Origin: Bacteroidota bacterium
GTDB lineage: Bacteria > Bacteroidota > Bacteroidia > Chitinophagales > Chitinophagaceae
Reading direction: 5' to 3'
Length of the DNA stretch: 64,000 bases
Assembly: GCA_023437225.1 (NCBI GenBank)
Contig: JAEZGS010000015.1
Coordinates: 1-64,000, forward strand
Position 1 is the first letter of the stretch; the number at the start of each line of letters is the position of its first letter. A model generated the notes under the pieces. It was not told where the DNA came from, did no database searches, and saw only the letters and a list, made by a program, of their open reading frames with translations. Position numbers and translations under genes: made by a program. Shown in pieces: positions 8,687 to 18,650 of this stretch.

Positions 8687-11600
8687 ATGAAAGTGAAATT
8701 TCTGCTTTATTTAAGCCTGTTATTTGTGCTGCAGGGGCTTTGGTCGCCTGCATTTGCACAAGGCCTCACCGCCACAGGTAAAGTGACCTCTAAAACAACG
8801 GGCGAAGCTCTAGAAGGAGCCACTGTTAGTGTAAAGGGTGCACCTGTGATGACTGTTACCAATTCAACTGGTAGCTTCAGTATACAAATACCCAAAAAGA
8901 ATGCAACGCTCACCATTAGCTACCAGGGCATGACATCGCAGGATGTTGTTGTTCCTGATAATGGTGTGGTTACTATTCAAATGGAACCTTCTGCTACTGC
9001 CCAACTGAATGAAGTTGTGGTTGTTGGTTATGGTGTTCAGAAAAAGAGCGTTGTTACTGGCGCGATCTCCAGCGTTAAAGCTTCGCAATTGGAAGCTATG
9101 CCGGTTAACAGAATTGAACAGGCATTGCAAGGTCGTGTTTCGGGTGTAACCATCGCTATCAATAACGGTCAGCCTGGATCCGGTGCAACGGTTCGCGTTC
9201 GTGGTATCACTACCCTGAATAATAACGACCCTCTCTGGATCGTGGATGGTGTGGTTGTGGACAACGGTGGTATCGGCTACCTGAACCAATCGGACATCGA
9301 GTCTATCGAAGTTTTGAAAGATGCGTCTTCTGCTGCGATCTATGGTGCACGTGCTGCTGCCGGTGTTATCCTTATTACTACCAAGAAAGGTAAGGCTGGT
9401 GCGATCCGTGTGAATTACAATGGCTTTTACGGAATTGCTGCTCCTGCAAGGAAGCTGGATCTCCTGAACGCTGAGCAGTATGCTACACTTCGCAATGAAT
9501 CTTCAGTGGCTGCAGGTAAAGCTGCTCCATTTGCAGATCCGGCAAGCTATGGTAAAGGAACAGACTGGCAGGACCAGATCTTCAACAAATCTGCCCGTCG
9601 CCAGAACCATGAATTAAGCATCAGCGGAGGTAACGAGCGTTCTACATTCTACCTTTCTTTCGGTTTGCTCGATCAACAAGGTATTGTTGCTTCGGACATA
9701 TCTAATTTCAAAAGGATCAACATCCGCCTGAACTCAACACACAAGATCGGTAAGCACATCCTCTTCGGCCAGAACCTTGGATATGCACACGATAAGTCGG
9801 TGGGTCTTGGAAATACAAATAGTGAATTTGGTGGACCGCTTTCTTCAGCGATCAACCTTGATCCCATCACACCGGTTGTGATCACTGATCCTGCTGTTGC
9901 TGGTACTTATGATCCAAGAGGTGTTCGCGATGCAAACGGTAATTTTTATGCGATCTCTAAATATGTTCAGAACGAGATCACTAACCCTCTTGCATATATC
10001 AAAACACGCATTGGAAACCATGGATGGGCTGATAATATCATTGGTAACGTGTACACAGAGATCGAGCCGATCAAAGGTTTGAAATTCCGTTCCACACTCG
10101 GAGCGAAATTGTCGATCTGGGGTGGAGACGGATTCTCTCCAGTGGTTTATATGAATGCTTCTAACATCAACTCACAAAATAGTTTCTCAAGAGATTTCAA
10201 TCGTAACCTCGGATGGAATTTAGAGAATACATTGGCCTACACCCGCACATTCGGTGAACATAATGGAACCATTTTGGTGGGACAGGGAAATTATAACGAT
10301 GGAAGTTCAAGATTCAACAGCGTAACTTATTATAACATTCCTGCTACAACTTACGCTCAGGCATCTATGAACTATAATGTTCCAACAAATCAGAAGAATG
10401 CGAGCAGCGGCGAGGGTCAGGATCATAAAGTAAACTCACTGTTCGCACGTCTTAACTACAACTATGCTGAAAGATATTTGTTCCAGGCATTGGTGAGACG
10501 TGATGGTTCTTCACGCTTTGGTGATAACAATAAGTTCGGTTACTTCCCTTCATTCTCTTTCGGATGGGTAGCAACGAAAGAAGATTTCTTCCCGCAGACA
10601 GATTATGTTGACTTCCTGAAAGTGCGCGGTGGATACGGTGTTGTAGGTAATGAAAACCTTGGAAACTTCGCTTATGTATCTGTGATCGGAGGTGGAAGAA
10701 ACTATGCATTCGGAACATCGGGCAGCTATGAAACCGGTAATAGTCCAAATGCACCAGCTAACCCCGATTTGAAATGGGAAGAAACACATCAGACAAACAT
10801 CGGTTTCGATGCAACTGTTGCAAAGAACTTTACCATTACATTTGACTACTTTGCGAAGAAGACAGTTGGTATCCTGATGACCAAGAGAATTCCTGGTTAC
10901 ATCGGTGCTGTTAGTGATCCTACTGCAAACATTGCAGATATGGAAAACAATGGTGTTGAAGTTGAGTTGGGATATCGCAAGAAGATCGGACAGGTAAGTC
11001 TTTCTTTGAACGGTAACGTTTCTCATTTCAAGAACAAGGTTACTTATCTCGGACCTGGCATCAACTCTACCACGTTGAACCAGCAAACCTTCCAGGCAAG
11101 TGCATATCCGCTGACAAGGACACAGATCGGTCAGCCGGTTAACTACTTCTATGGATTCAAAACACTTGGAATTTTCCAGACACAGGAAGAAGTTGATAAT
11201 TATGTAAGCAAGTCTGGTCTTAAGCTTCAGCCAAATGCAAGACCTGGTGATTTCCGTTGGGCAGATATGAATGGCGATGGTAAGATCTCTGATAGTGATC
11301 GCGTGAAACTGGGTTCACCACTTCCTGGTATCACTTATGGATTTACCATCAATGTCGACTATAAGAACTTTGACCTGGTATTCTTCGCGAATGGTGCTTC
11401 AGGAAACAAGATCTACCAGGGTTTGAGACGCCTTGATATGTTGACAGGTAACTATCAAACGAAGATGCTTGGTCGCTGGACAGGTGCTGGAACATCTAAC
11501 GAAATTCCACGTTTGATCGATTCAGATCCAAACCGCAACTACACCACACCTTCAGAGTTCTATCTTGAAGACGGAAGCTATTTCCGCATTAAGACAGTGC

Positions 11601-11806
11601 AGATTGGATACGCATTACCGACAAACCTTATTGGTAAAGCAGGTTTGCAAAGAGCACGCTTTTATGTGATGGCAGAGAACCTGGCAACATTCACTAAATA
11701 CTCTGGATTTGATCCTGAGATCGGTGGTGGCTTTGGTGGTGGTATCGACCGTGGTATCTACCCTCAGGCACGTTCTTTCATGTTCGGTGTTCAACTTGGA
11801 TTCTAA
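8687..11806 (+). CDS. SusC-type TonB-dependent outer membrane receptor
   Basis: The start is the ATG at 8687, which opens a signal peptide (MKVKFLLYLSLLFVLQ); the frame upstream begins with TTG at 8681. The 1039-residue product has a carboxypeptidase-like regulatory domain (about residues 28-105), a TonB box region (NEVVVVGYG), a plug (VRVRGITTLNNNDPLWIVDG) and a 22-strand barrel ending in an aromatic strand (SFMFGVQLGF). SusC proteins import oligosaccharides together with a SusD lid. It leads the operon with SusD 29 bp downstream. Codon use looks strongly biased, as expected for a highly expressed gene. Confidence 0.96.
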   Translation: MKVKFLLYLSLLFVLQGLWSPAFAQGLTATGKVTSKTTGEALEGATVSVKGAPVMTVTNSTGSFSIQIPKKNATLTISYQGMTSQDVVVPDNGVVTIQMEPSATAQLNEVVVVGYGVQKKSVVTGAISSVKASQLEAMPVNRIEQALQGRVSGVTIAINNGQPGSGATVRVRGITTLNNNDPLWIVDGVVVDNGGIGYLNQSDIESIEVLKDASSAAIYGARAAAGVILITTKKGKAGAIRVNYNGFYGIAAPARKLDLLNAEQYATLRNESSVAAGKAAPFADPASYGKGTDWQDQIFNKSARRQNHELSISGGNERSTFYLSFGLLDQQGIVASDISNFKRINIRLNSTHKIGKHILFGQNLGYAHDKSVGLGNTNSEFGGPLSSAINLDPITPVVITDPAVAGTYDPRGVRDANGNFYAISKYVQNEITNPLAYIKTRIGNHGWADNIIGNVYTEIEPIKGLKFRSTLGAKLSIWGGDGFSPVVYMNASNINSQNSFSRDFNRNLGWNLENTLAYTRTFGEHNGTILVGQGNYNDGSSRFNSVTYYNIPATTYAQASMNYNVPTNQKNASSGEGQDHKVNSLFARLNYNYAERYLFQALVRRDGSSRFGDNNKFGYFPSFSFGWVATKEDFFPQTDYVDFLKVRGGYGVVGNENLGNFAYVSVIGGGRNYAFGTSGSYETGNSPNAPANPDLKWEETHQTNIGFDATVAKNFTITFDYFAKKTVGILMTKRIPGYIGAVSDPTANIADMENNGVEVELGYRKKIGQVSLSLNGNVSHFKNKVTYLGPGINSTTLNQQTFQASAYPLTRTQIGQPVNYFYGFKTLGIFQTQEEVDNYVSKSGLKLQPNARPGDFRWADMNGDGKISDSDRVKLGSPLPGITYGFTINVDYKNFDLVFFANGASGNKIYQGLRRLDMLTGNYQTKMLGRWTGAGTSNEIPRLIDSDPNRNYTTPSEFYLEDGSYFRIKTVQIGYALPTNLIGKAGLQRARFYVMAENLATFTKYSGFDPEIGGGFGGGIDRGIYPQARSFMFGVQLGF

Positions 11807-11835
11807 TTGATTGGTTAAACTAGAAAACTTAAAAA

Positions 11836-13347
11836 ATGAAAAGATTATCAATATACACAGCGATCCTTGCAGTGGGTTTAATTTCGCTTGGATCCTGTAC
11901 AAAAGAATGGTTACAGGTTACGCCAAAGGGCCAGGACCTGGAGGTGAACTATTACCAAAACCAGGACCAGGCATGGAAAGCGCTTGTTGCAGTTTATGAT
12001 GTTGTTGGCTGGACCAGCGGCGATTATGTAGCAAAAGTGAATACATTGGATTGTGCCGCCGATGACCACTTCACCGGTGGTGGTGGTGCCAACGACATGG
12101 ATAAGTGGCAGGTGATGCAAAACTTCACATTGACTGCTGCAAAAGGGCCCGCAGGCGATCTTTGGAAGAAAGGCTTCTCAGGCGTGTTCAGGGCTAACAT
12201 CCTGTTGCAAAAGATCGGTAATGTACCGATGGATGAGAACATGAAGAAGCGCTACACTGCAGAAGCAAAGGCGTTGAGAGCTTACTTCTATTTTGACCTG
12301 GTTCGTTTCTTTAAGAACGTTCCACTCTTTACTGAGCCGGTTACTACAAGTGAAATGTACAATGTTGTTCAGGCCAAACCTGAAGATGTATATGCTCAAA
12401 TTGAAACCGATCTGAAAGAAGCACTTAACGACATACCTCAAACCGTACCGGTATCTTCAGAAGGTGGACGTTTCACACAGGGTATGGTTCATGCTTTACT
12501 CGGAAAGGTTTATCTGTGGCAGGAAAAGTATGCTGATGCTGCAAAAGAATTTGCTGATGTAAACGGAACACCCGGCGGTACCAGCAAGTATGGATATAAG
12601 CTGTTACAAAACTTTGGCGATCTCTTCCAGACACCAAACAAATTCAATTCAGAATCAATCTTCGAAATAGGATACACCAGCACATCCAATGGCGACTGGG
12701 GTTGTGTTGCATGTACAGAAGGAAACGTGATGAACATCATCACCGGCCCACGTGATTATTCCGCAAAAGTTGCATCTGCTCCTGATTATGTTTCAGGTTG
12801 GAGCTTCATAGTGATCACACCGGAATTGTACACACTGATGAAAACCGATCCACGTTTCAAAGCGACCATCGCTGATGTGGACAGTCTTGTGAAAGTAGGT
12901 GCTGCCACGTATACTGCAGGTTATAATAACACAGGTTATTTCCTTGAAAAATATATGGGCCGTCAGAAATATGAATCAACAGGTGGTGGTGCAAAGCCAT
13001 TGAACTTCCCACAAAACCTGTATGAGATCCGTCTTGCAGATTCATACCTGCTCGAAGCAGAAGCATTGTTGAAAAGCAATGGTGACCTGGTTCGTGGTGC
13101 AGCTCTATTGAATGCCGTACGTGCACGCGTTGGTCTTGCACCAGTTGCATTGACAATGGATAACATCATCCGTGAAAGAAGATTTGAACTTGTTGGTGAG
13201 GGACATCGTTTCCTTGACCTCGTACGTTGGGGACTTGCTCCTGCAGTGCTCGGACCAAGAGGCTTCACTACAGGAAAGAATGAGATCTTCCCGATTCCTT
13301 TAAGTGAATTGGAAAACACGAAACTGGTTCAGAATCCTGGTTATTAA
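11836..13347 (+). CDS. SusD/RagB family nutrient-binding lipoprotein
   Basis: This 503-residue outer-membrane lipoprotein has a lipobox (LISLGSC, Cys near residue 21) and the SusD/RagB fold. Its N-terminal TPR-like half carries AEAKALRAYFYFDLVRFF, and the C-terminal ERRFELVGEGHRFLDLVRW and KNEIFPIPLSE motifs are family hallmarks. It closes over the SusC barrel and binds the glycan. It lies between susC and the lipoprotein at 13368 in one operon. Confidence 0.96.
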   Translation: MKRLSIYTAILAVGLISLGSCTKEWLQVTPKGQDLEVNYYQNQDQAWKALVAVYDVVGWTSGDYVAKVNTLDCAADDHFTGGGGANDMDKWQVMQNFTLTAAKGPAGDLWKKGFSGVFRANILLQKIGNVPMDENMKKRYTAEAKALRAYFYFDLVRFFKNVPLFTEPVTTSEMYNVVQAKPEDVYAQIETDLKEALNDIPQTVPVSSEGGRFTQGMVHALLGKVYLWQEKYADAAKEFADVNGTPGGTSKYGYKLLQNFGDLFQTPNKFNSESIFEIGYTSTSNGDWGCVACTEGNVMNIITGPRDYSAKVASAPDYVSGWSFIVITPELYTLMKTDPRFKATIADVDSLVKVGAATYTAGYNNTGYFLEKYMGRQKYESTGGGAKPLNFPQNLYEIRLADSYLLEAEALLKSNGDLVRGAALLNAVRARVGLAPVALTMDNIIRERRFELVGEGHRFLDLVRWGLAPAVLGPRGFTTGKNEIFPIPLSELENTKLVQNPGY

Positions 13348-13367
13348 TCGAAAAACATTAAAACGTC

Positions 13368-14240
13368 ATGAAATTATTAAATATAAAAACGGTTGCAGCT
13401 TCATTGGCCCTCGTTTCACTTGCATTCGGGTTCAATGCCTGCTCACCTGAAGACGCATATGTAGATAACGGGCTTCGCAATGACCTGCAGGCTACGTTTA
13501 CAGTTGAACCGATTGCTGGCAGAGCCAATTACTATGTTGTCAAAAATACCACTGCAGGAGCGATGCTTATTAAGTGGGATCTTGATAAAGGTGCTGGATA
13601 TGCAGCAGGTAAGGAAGTGGATACAGTATTTTACCCTGATGCCGGTGCTTATACCATTAAGATGCAGGCAATGGGTAAAGGTGGAGCTTTCTTCGATGCT
13701 GCTCCTACAGTAGTAAATGTGCCGGTATCGGATCCAAAAGCCGGAAACCTTGTTCAGGGCGGTAAATTCAGTGATGCCACCGATGAAGCAAAGTGGACAA
13801 AGTTTACCATCAGTGCAGGTGTGTCCTGGACACTGACAAATGGTAAAATGGTTGCTGCTGGCGGCGGATGGGGACATGCCGGAATTTACCAGGCGATACA
13901 GGTTGAAGCAAACAAAAAATATAAGTTGGGTATGATCGTATCCGGTAGTGGTGCGAGCGATACCTGGTTTGAAGTTTATTTAGGAAAAACCCAGCCATCC
14001 AATGGAAACGATTATGGTAATGGTGGAAATCTTATGGGTCTGAATACCTGGACTCCATGTGGAAATTCACCTTTCAACGGAAACCTTAACAGCATTGGCT
14101 GTACAGGTTCCCTGATCGGAAAAAATGGCGAGATCACTTTCACTGAAAGTGGTACCGTATACCTGGTTATCAAAACCGGCGGTGCTAACCTTGGCACTTC
14201 AGGGATTGCTCTTGATAACGTAGAATTCAGAGGTTCATAA
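13368..14240 (+). CDS. Surface glycan-binding lipoprotein (SGBP-like)
   Basis: This 290-residue protein has a signal peptide and lipobox (LAFGFNAC). A PKD-like domain (about residues 40-120, FYPDAGAYTIKMQ) is followed by a carbohydrate-binding-module-like jelly roll (about 125-290, WTKFTISAGVSWTL, then WGHAGIYQAIQVEANKKYKL). It contains no catalytic domain. Its place right after susCD fits the SusE/SusF or SGBP-B role of catching polysaccharide at the cell surface. The specific binding-module family was not identified. A strong terminator follows it. Confidence 0.8.
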   Translation: MKLLNIKTVAASLALVSLAFGFNACSPEDAYVDNGLRNDLQATFTVEPIAGRANYYVVKNTTAGAMLIKWDLDKGAGYAAGKEVDTVFYPDAGAYTIKMQAMGKGGAFFDAAPTVVNVPVSDPKAGNLVQGGKFSDATDEAKWTKFTISAGVSWTLTNGKMVAAGGGWGHAGIYQAIQVEANKKYKLGMIVSGSGASDTWFEVYLGKTQPSNGNDYGNGGNLMGLNTWTPCGNSPFNGNLNSIGCTGSLIGKNGEITFTESGTVYLVIKTGGANLGTSGIALDNVEFRGS

Positions 14241-14259
14241 TCCAATCATGCACGAAACG

Positions 14260-14291
14260 GGCTGTCATCGAAGGATGGCAGCCTGTTTTTT
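14260..14291 (+). terminator. Intrinsic terminator inside the glucan locus
   Basis: GGCTGTCATC and GATGGCAGCC (one G-U) form a 10-bp stem with a GAAG tetraloop, followed by TGTTTTTT. It sits between the glycan-binding lipoprotein and the GH16 gene, only 19 bp before the latter's ATG. Partial read-through would give fewer transcripts for the enzymes than for the SusCD import system. Confidence 0.85.
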
Positions 14292-14309
14292 GCCTCAAAT
14301 ATTGCAGCC

Positions 14310-15158
14310 ATGAAAAAGATAAATGTGTTTCTGTTGTTGTTGATAGCAATGTTCTCCTGCCGTTGCAGCAAAGACCCGGAAGCGCCTCCAAGATACTTTC
14401 CCACTACTCCTGTTGATAAAGGATGGACATTTGAATCAACTCCTGCCTGGGCCGATGAATTTGATTATGCTGGTGCACCCGATCCTGCAAAGTGGAGCTA
14501 TGATATCGGTGGATCAGGATGGGGCAATAATGAGCTGCAGTATTATACCAACAGCACAAAGAATGCTGTTGTTGGTGATGGCGTGCTTACAATAACCGCG
14601 CGCAAAGAAACAATGGGAAACCGCAATTACACTTCAGCACGAATGATCAGCAGGGGTGAGGGCGATTTTCTTTATGGACGCATCGAGGTTAAGGCTAAAT
14701 TACCAGCAGGTAAAGGTACGTGGCCCGCTCTTTGGATGCTTCCTACTGACTGGGAGTACGGCGACTGGCCGAAGTCCGGTGAAATTGATATTATGGAACA
14801 CGTAGGATACGATCTGAACAAGGTACACATCAGTGTTCATACCGAATCTTATAACCATCGCCTGGGAACACAAAAAAGTAATTCCAGGGTCGTAGACAAT
14901 GCAACTACGGAATATCATTTATATCGAATCGACTGGACACCATATGCCATTCGAGGCTACATAGATGATGTATTTGTTTTCCAGCATGTAAATGAAGGTA
15001 AGGGCGCAGCAGCCTGGCCATTTGATAAAAAGTTTCACCTGTTATTCAATGTAGCTTTCGGAGGCGATTGGGGTGGAGCGCAGGGTATTGATGAAAGCGT
15101 ACTGCCAGCTTCAATGCTTGTAGATTACGTTCGTGTTTATAAGATGATAGACAAATAA
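14310..15158 (+). CDS. GH16 beta-glucanase lipoprotein
   Basis: This 282-residue lipoprotein (lipobox around Cys17/Cys19) has one GH16 jelly-roll domain. The catalytic motif EIDIMEH gives nucleophile Glu158, Asp160 and acid/base Glu163. The extra Met in the motif is the beta-bulge form typical of laminarinases and lichenases. It should cut beta-1,3 (or mixed beta-1,3/1,4) glucan endo-wise at the cell surface. It lies after the internal terminator and is followed by the GH30 gene with a 10-bp gap. Confidence 0.92.
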   Translation: MKKINVFLLLLIAMFSCRCSKDPEAPPRYFPTTPVDKGWTFESTPAWADEFDYAGAPDPAKWSYDIGGSGWGNNELQYYTNSTKNAVVGDGVLTITARKETMGNRNYTSARMISRGEGDFLYGRIEVKAKLPAGKGTWPALWMLPTDWEYGDWPKSGEIDIMEHVGYDLNKVHISVHTESYNHRLGTQKSNSRVVDNATTEYHLYRIDWTPYAIRGYIDDVFVFQHVNEGKGAAAWPFDKKFHLLFNVAFGGDWGGAQGIDESVLPASMLVDYVRVYKMIDK

Positions 15159-15168
15159 AAATATTCGT

Positions 15169-16635
15169 ATGAAAAACAGGTTTCAAACAGTCTCTATAAT
15201 TGGTTTCGTCATCATTTCGATGCTTTCAATTTATAGTAGTTGTTCAAAAAGCGGAACACCACCACCACCTCCTCCTCCGCCACCACCGCCACCTCCTACA
15301 ACGGTAGTAAGCGATGTGTCGTTCTACCTTATCAATGGCGATAAAACAGCACTCTTTACAAAACAAAATGTTTCGCTCGCATTTAAAAGCGAAACCAATT
15401 CATTTCCTACGATCGAAGTAGATACAACACAAACATATCAAACCATCGATGGATTTGGATTTGCATTGACAGGCGGCAGTGCTATGCTGATCAATGGATT
15501 GCCTGAAGACAAAAAAGATGCGCTGTTACAAGAATTGTTCAGGCACGACAGCACCTTCATCGGTGTTAGTTACCTGCGTATCAGTATTGGTGCATCAGAT
15601 CTCAGCGCAACAACATTTACATACGATGAAGTGGCCTCCGGGCAGACGGACCCGACGTTGGCGAATTTCAGCATCGATATGGAAAAGATCGATCTGCTTC
15701 CCGTGTTAAAGAGAATTCTTGCAATCAATCCGAACATAAAGATCATGGCATCCCCATGGACTGCACCCACATGGATGAAAGACAATAAAGGATACGTGGG
15801 TGGAAAGTTGTTGCCGGAATATTATGATGCATACGCAAGGTATTTTGTGAAGTACATACAGGCGATGAAAGCCGAAGGGGTTACGATCGATGCAATAACC
15901 ATTCAGAACGAACCACTCCACGATGGTAACAATCCCAGTATGAAAATGCTCGCCACTGAACAGCGCGACTTTATAAAGAACAACCTGGGTCCTACTTTCA
16001 GAGATAACAATATCAATACAAAGATCATTGTGTACGACCATAATGCAGACAGGCCCGATTATCCCATTACGATACTCGATGATCCGGAAGCGAAACAATA
16101 TGTGGACGGTTCTGCATTCCATCTTTATGGTGGTAGCATAAACGCGTTGTCGCAGGTACACCAGGCGCACCCGGATAAGCATCTTTATTTCACTGAGCAA
16201 TGGACCGGGGGCCCGGGTAATTTTGCAGGTGATCTGTCATGGCACGTAGAAAATCTCATCATTGGTGCTACAAGAAACTGGAGTCGTAATGTAATTGAGT
16301 GGAATCTTGCGGCAGATCAGAATTATGATCCACACACTCCCGGTGGCTGTGATAAATGCATGGGTGCACTTACAATAAATGGTTCTACCGTTACTCGTAA
16401 TGTATCGTATTACATCATTGCATCCGCTTCGAAATTCGTGCGACCTGGTTCTACCAGGATCGGCTCTAATCATGAAGGTGCATTGCTGACTGTTGCATTT
16501 AAGAATCCTGATGGAAAGAAAGTACTGATCGTTTTAAATAAGAGTGGCGATCAGGCGACATTCAACATTAAGTTCAATGGAAAGATCGTTACTCCTTCAC
16601 TCAGTGGTGGAGCGGTAGGAACGTTTGTGTTCTGA
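15169..16635 (+). CDS. GH30 glycosidase lipoprotein with polyproline linker
   Basis: This 488-residue lipoprotein (lipobox SIYSSC, Cys25) carries an uninterrupted 13-proline run (residues 31-43), which should act as a rigid spacer from the membrane. A GH30 barrel and a C-terminal beta domain follow. The acid/base is Glu248 (TIQNEP) and the nucleophile Glu343 (YFTEQWTGG). Next to a laminarinase-type GH16, endo-beta-1,6-glucanase activity is the best guess, but that comes from context. The proline run is encoded by CCA/CCT/CCG repeats that could vary in length. Confidence 0.9.
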   Translation: MKNRFQTVSIIGFVIISMLSIYSSCSKSGTPPPPPPPPPPPPPTTVVSDVSFYLINGDKTALFTKQNVSLAFKSETNSFPTIEVDTTQTYQTIDGFGFALTGGSAMLINGLPEDKKDALLQELFRHDSTFIGVSYLRISIGASDLSATTFTYDEVASGQTDPTLANFSIDMEKIDLLPVLKRILAINPNIKIMASPWTAPTWMKDNKGYVGGKLLPEYYDAYARYFVKYIQAMKAEGVTIDAITIQNEPLHDGNNPSMKMLATEQRDFIKNNLGPTFRDNNINTKIIVYDHNADRPDYPITILDDPEAKQYVDGSAFHLYGGSINALSQVHQAHPDKHLYFTEQWTGGPGNFAGDLSWHVENLIIGATRNWSRNVIEWNLAADQNYDPHTPGGCDKCMGALTINGSTVTRNVSYYIIASASKFVRPGSTRIGSNHEGALLTVAFKNPDGKKVLIVLNKSGDQATFNIKFNGKIVTPSLSGGAVGTFVF

Positions 16636-16796
16636 AAGGAAACGGGAAACGGGAAACTTAAAACGGGAAACTGAAAACTGAAAACTGAAAACGGGAAACG
16701 GGAAACTGAAAATTTCCAATTCCCCTTTTTCAATTTTCAATTCTCAATTCTCAGTTCCAGTTCTCATTTCTCAATTCTCATTTCTCAATTCTTACA
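16636..16796. repeat. 7-bp repeat clusters (AACGGGA/AACTGAA and TTCTCAA units)
   Basis: The gap between the GH30 and GH5 genes is almost wholly made of degenerate 7-bp units. The first half uses AACGGGA and AACTGAA; the second uses TTCTCAA and TTCTCAT. The two halves are partly complementary in composition but not a clean inverted repeat. No promoter was recognised in it. Confidence 0.75.
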
Positions 16797-16804
16797 AAGT
16801 GTTT

Positions 16805-18547
16805 ATGACAAAAAGAATAGGCCTGTTTGCTTTCTTCATGGCTGCAGTGTTTCAAATCTCAGCGCAGGGATTTCTTCGTGCTGATGGTCAGCGTATAGTT
16901 AATGAGAAAGGCGAGAACGTACTGCTACGTGGCATGGGATTGGGCGGCTGGATGTTGCAGGAAGGATATATGTTGAAAGTGCCCGGAGAAGGACAACAAT
17001 ACCGGATCCGTGAGCGCATACAGGAACTTATCGGTGCTGAAGAAACTACGAAGTTCTACGATCTTTGGTTACAGAATCATACACGTCGCATTGATGTAGA
17101 TTCCATGAAGGCATGGGGTTTCAATTCAATTCGTCTTCCGATGCACTACAATCTTTACACGCTGCCAATAGAAAAGGAGCCGGAGACTGGTAAAGACACA
17201 TGGCTTGACAAGGGTTTTGCAATGACGGATTCTCTGTTGCAATGGTGTAAGGCAAATGAAGTGTATCTCATTCTTGACCTGCATGCGGCTCCTGGCGGGC
17301 AGGGCAATGATTTCAATATATCCGATCGAGATCCTTCCAAACCATCATTGTGGGACAGTAAGGAGAACCAAAGGAAAACAATTGCCCTGTGGCGCAAGCT
17401 AGCGGAACGATATAAAGATGAACCATGGATCGGTGGATACGATATCATCAATGAACCGAACTGGGGCTTTGAAGATTCGACCGATAAGAATGGGTTGAAG
17501 GAAACAAAAAACATTCCTTTAAAGAACCTGATGGTTGATATTACGCGTGCAATACGTGAAGTTGATAATAAGCACATCGTGATCATAGAAGGCAATGGAT
17601 GGGGTAACAATTATAACGGTGTCCTTCCTCCGTGGGACAACAACATGGTACTGAGTTTCCATAAATATTGGAACACGAACGATATCGGTTCCATTCAACA
17701 CATCATCAACACTCGTGAACAATATAATGTACCTGTGTGGTTAGGAGAGACCGGCGAAAATTCAAACCTTTGGTTTCGCGATGCCATTCACTTACTCGAA
17801 TCAAATAACATAGGATGGGCGTGGTGGCCCTTGAAGAAACTTGGACACAACAATCCATTGCAGGTTCGCTCCAATCCTCAGTATGATGCTGTATTGAAGT
17901 ACTGGAATAGCAAGGGATCGAAACCAACCCGCGCAGATGCGCAACGCGGCCTGTTTGAGTTGGCAGATAATCTTAAGCTTGAATCAAACATTTTTCATCG
18001 GGATGTTATCGATGCCATGTTTCGGCAGCCACATACGGATGCAACCATTCCTTTCAAAAACCATATTATTGATGGCAATTCAGTGATCAATGCTGTTGAT
18101 TACGATCTCGGTCGGAATCGATTTGCATACTTTGATATGGACACAGCGAATTATCGCACATCGGGAAAGCCAGGCATCGGCAATCGAGGCAATGTATACC
18201 GTAATGACGGCGTCGATATCCGTGTAGATTCTTCAAAGCGGGAAAGCTTTTATGTGAGCGACATAGAGAAAAACGAATGGCTTAATTATACAATCAACGT
18301 AAGAAAAACCGGTAGTTACGATATTCACTTGTTCATCGCTTCACAGCAAGACGATGGTGTTATCGAGTTATACATCGATGACAAACTTATCGGCAGCGTT
18401 TCGATAAAGAATACTGGGTCCATGCACAGCTTCAAGCCAGTTACTGTAAAAGCCAGTCTGAAATCAGGAGTTCAAACAATGAAATTGAAGTTCTTATCCC
18501 GTGGATTTAATTTTCAACAAATTAAGTTTGGGAAAGGAGGTAACTAA
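16805..18547 (+). CDS. GH5 beta-glucanase with C-terminal CBM6-like domain
   Basis: The start is the ATG at 16805 (MTKRIGLFAFFMAAV, signal peptide); a GTG lies two codons earlier. The 580-residue enzyme has a GH5 barrel at about residues 22-385, with acid/base Glu217 in IINEP and nucleophile Glu315 in WLGETGE. The segment at about 410-580 (NEWLNYTINVRKTGSYDIHL) looks like a CBM6-type module. GH5 members include exo-beta-1,3- and endo-beta-1,6-glucanases; the locus favours one of these. No lipobox is seen, so it is likely periplasmic or secreted. Confidence 0.88.
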   Translation: MTKRIGLFAFFMAAVFQISAQGFLRADGQRIVNEKGENVLLRGMGLGGWMLQEGYMLKVPGEGQQYRIRERIQELIGAEETTKFYDLWLQNHTRRIDVDSMKAWGFNSIRLPMHYNLYTLPIEKEPETGKDTWLDKGFAMTDSLLQWCKANEVYLILDLHAAPGGQGNDFNISDRDPSKPSLWDSKENQRKTIALWRKLAERYKDEPWIGGYDIINEPNWGFEDSTDKNGLKETKNIPLKNLMVDITRAIREVDNKHIVIIEGNGWGNNYNGVLPPWDNNMVLSFHKYWNTNDIGSIQHIINTREQYNVPVWLGETGENSNLWFRDAIHLLESNNIGWAWWPLKKLGHNNPLQVRSNPQYDAVLKYWNSKGSKPTRADAQRGLFELADNLKLESNIFHRDVIDAMFRQPHTDATIPFKNHIIDGNSVINAVDYDLGRNRFAYFDMDTANYRTSGKPGIGNRGNVYRNDGVDIRVDSSKRESFYVSDIEKNEWLNYTINVRKTGSYDIHLFIASQQDDGVIELYIDDKLIGSVSIKNTGSMHSFKPVTVKASLKSGVQTMKLKFLSRGFNFQQIKFGKGGN

Positions 18548-18650
18548 TTGTTTCCTTGTCCGGTACATCGCTAAAACGATTTAGGTGAAAACACTTATTT
18601 TCGTTTCAAGTTTTACATATATGCGTTTAATGTTATTTTAATACTGAGTT

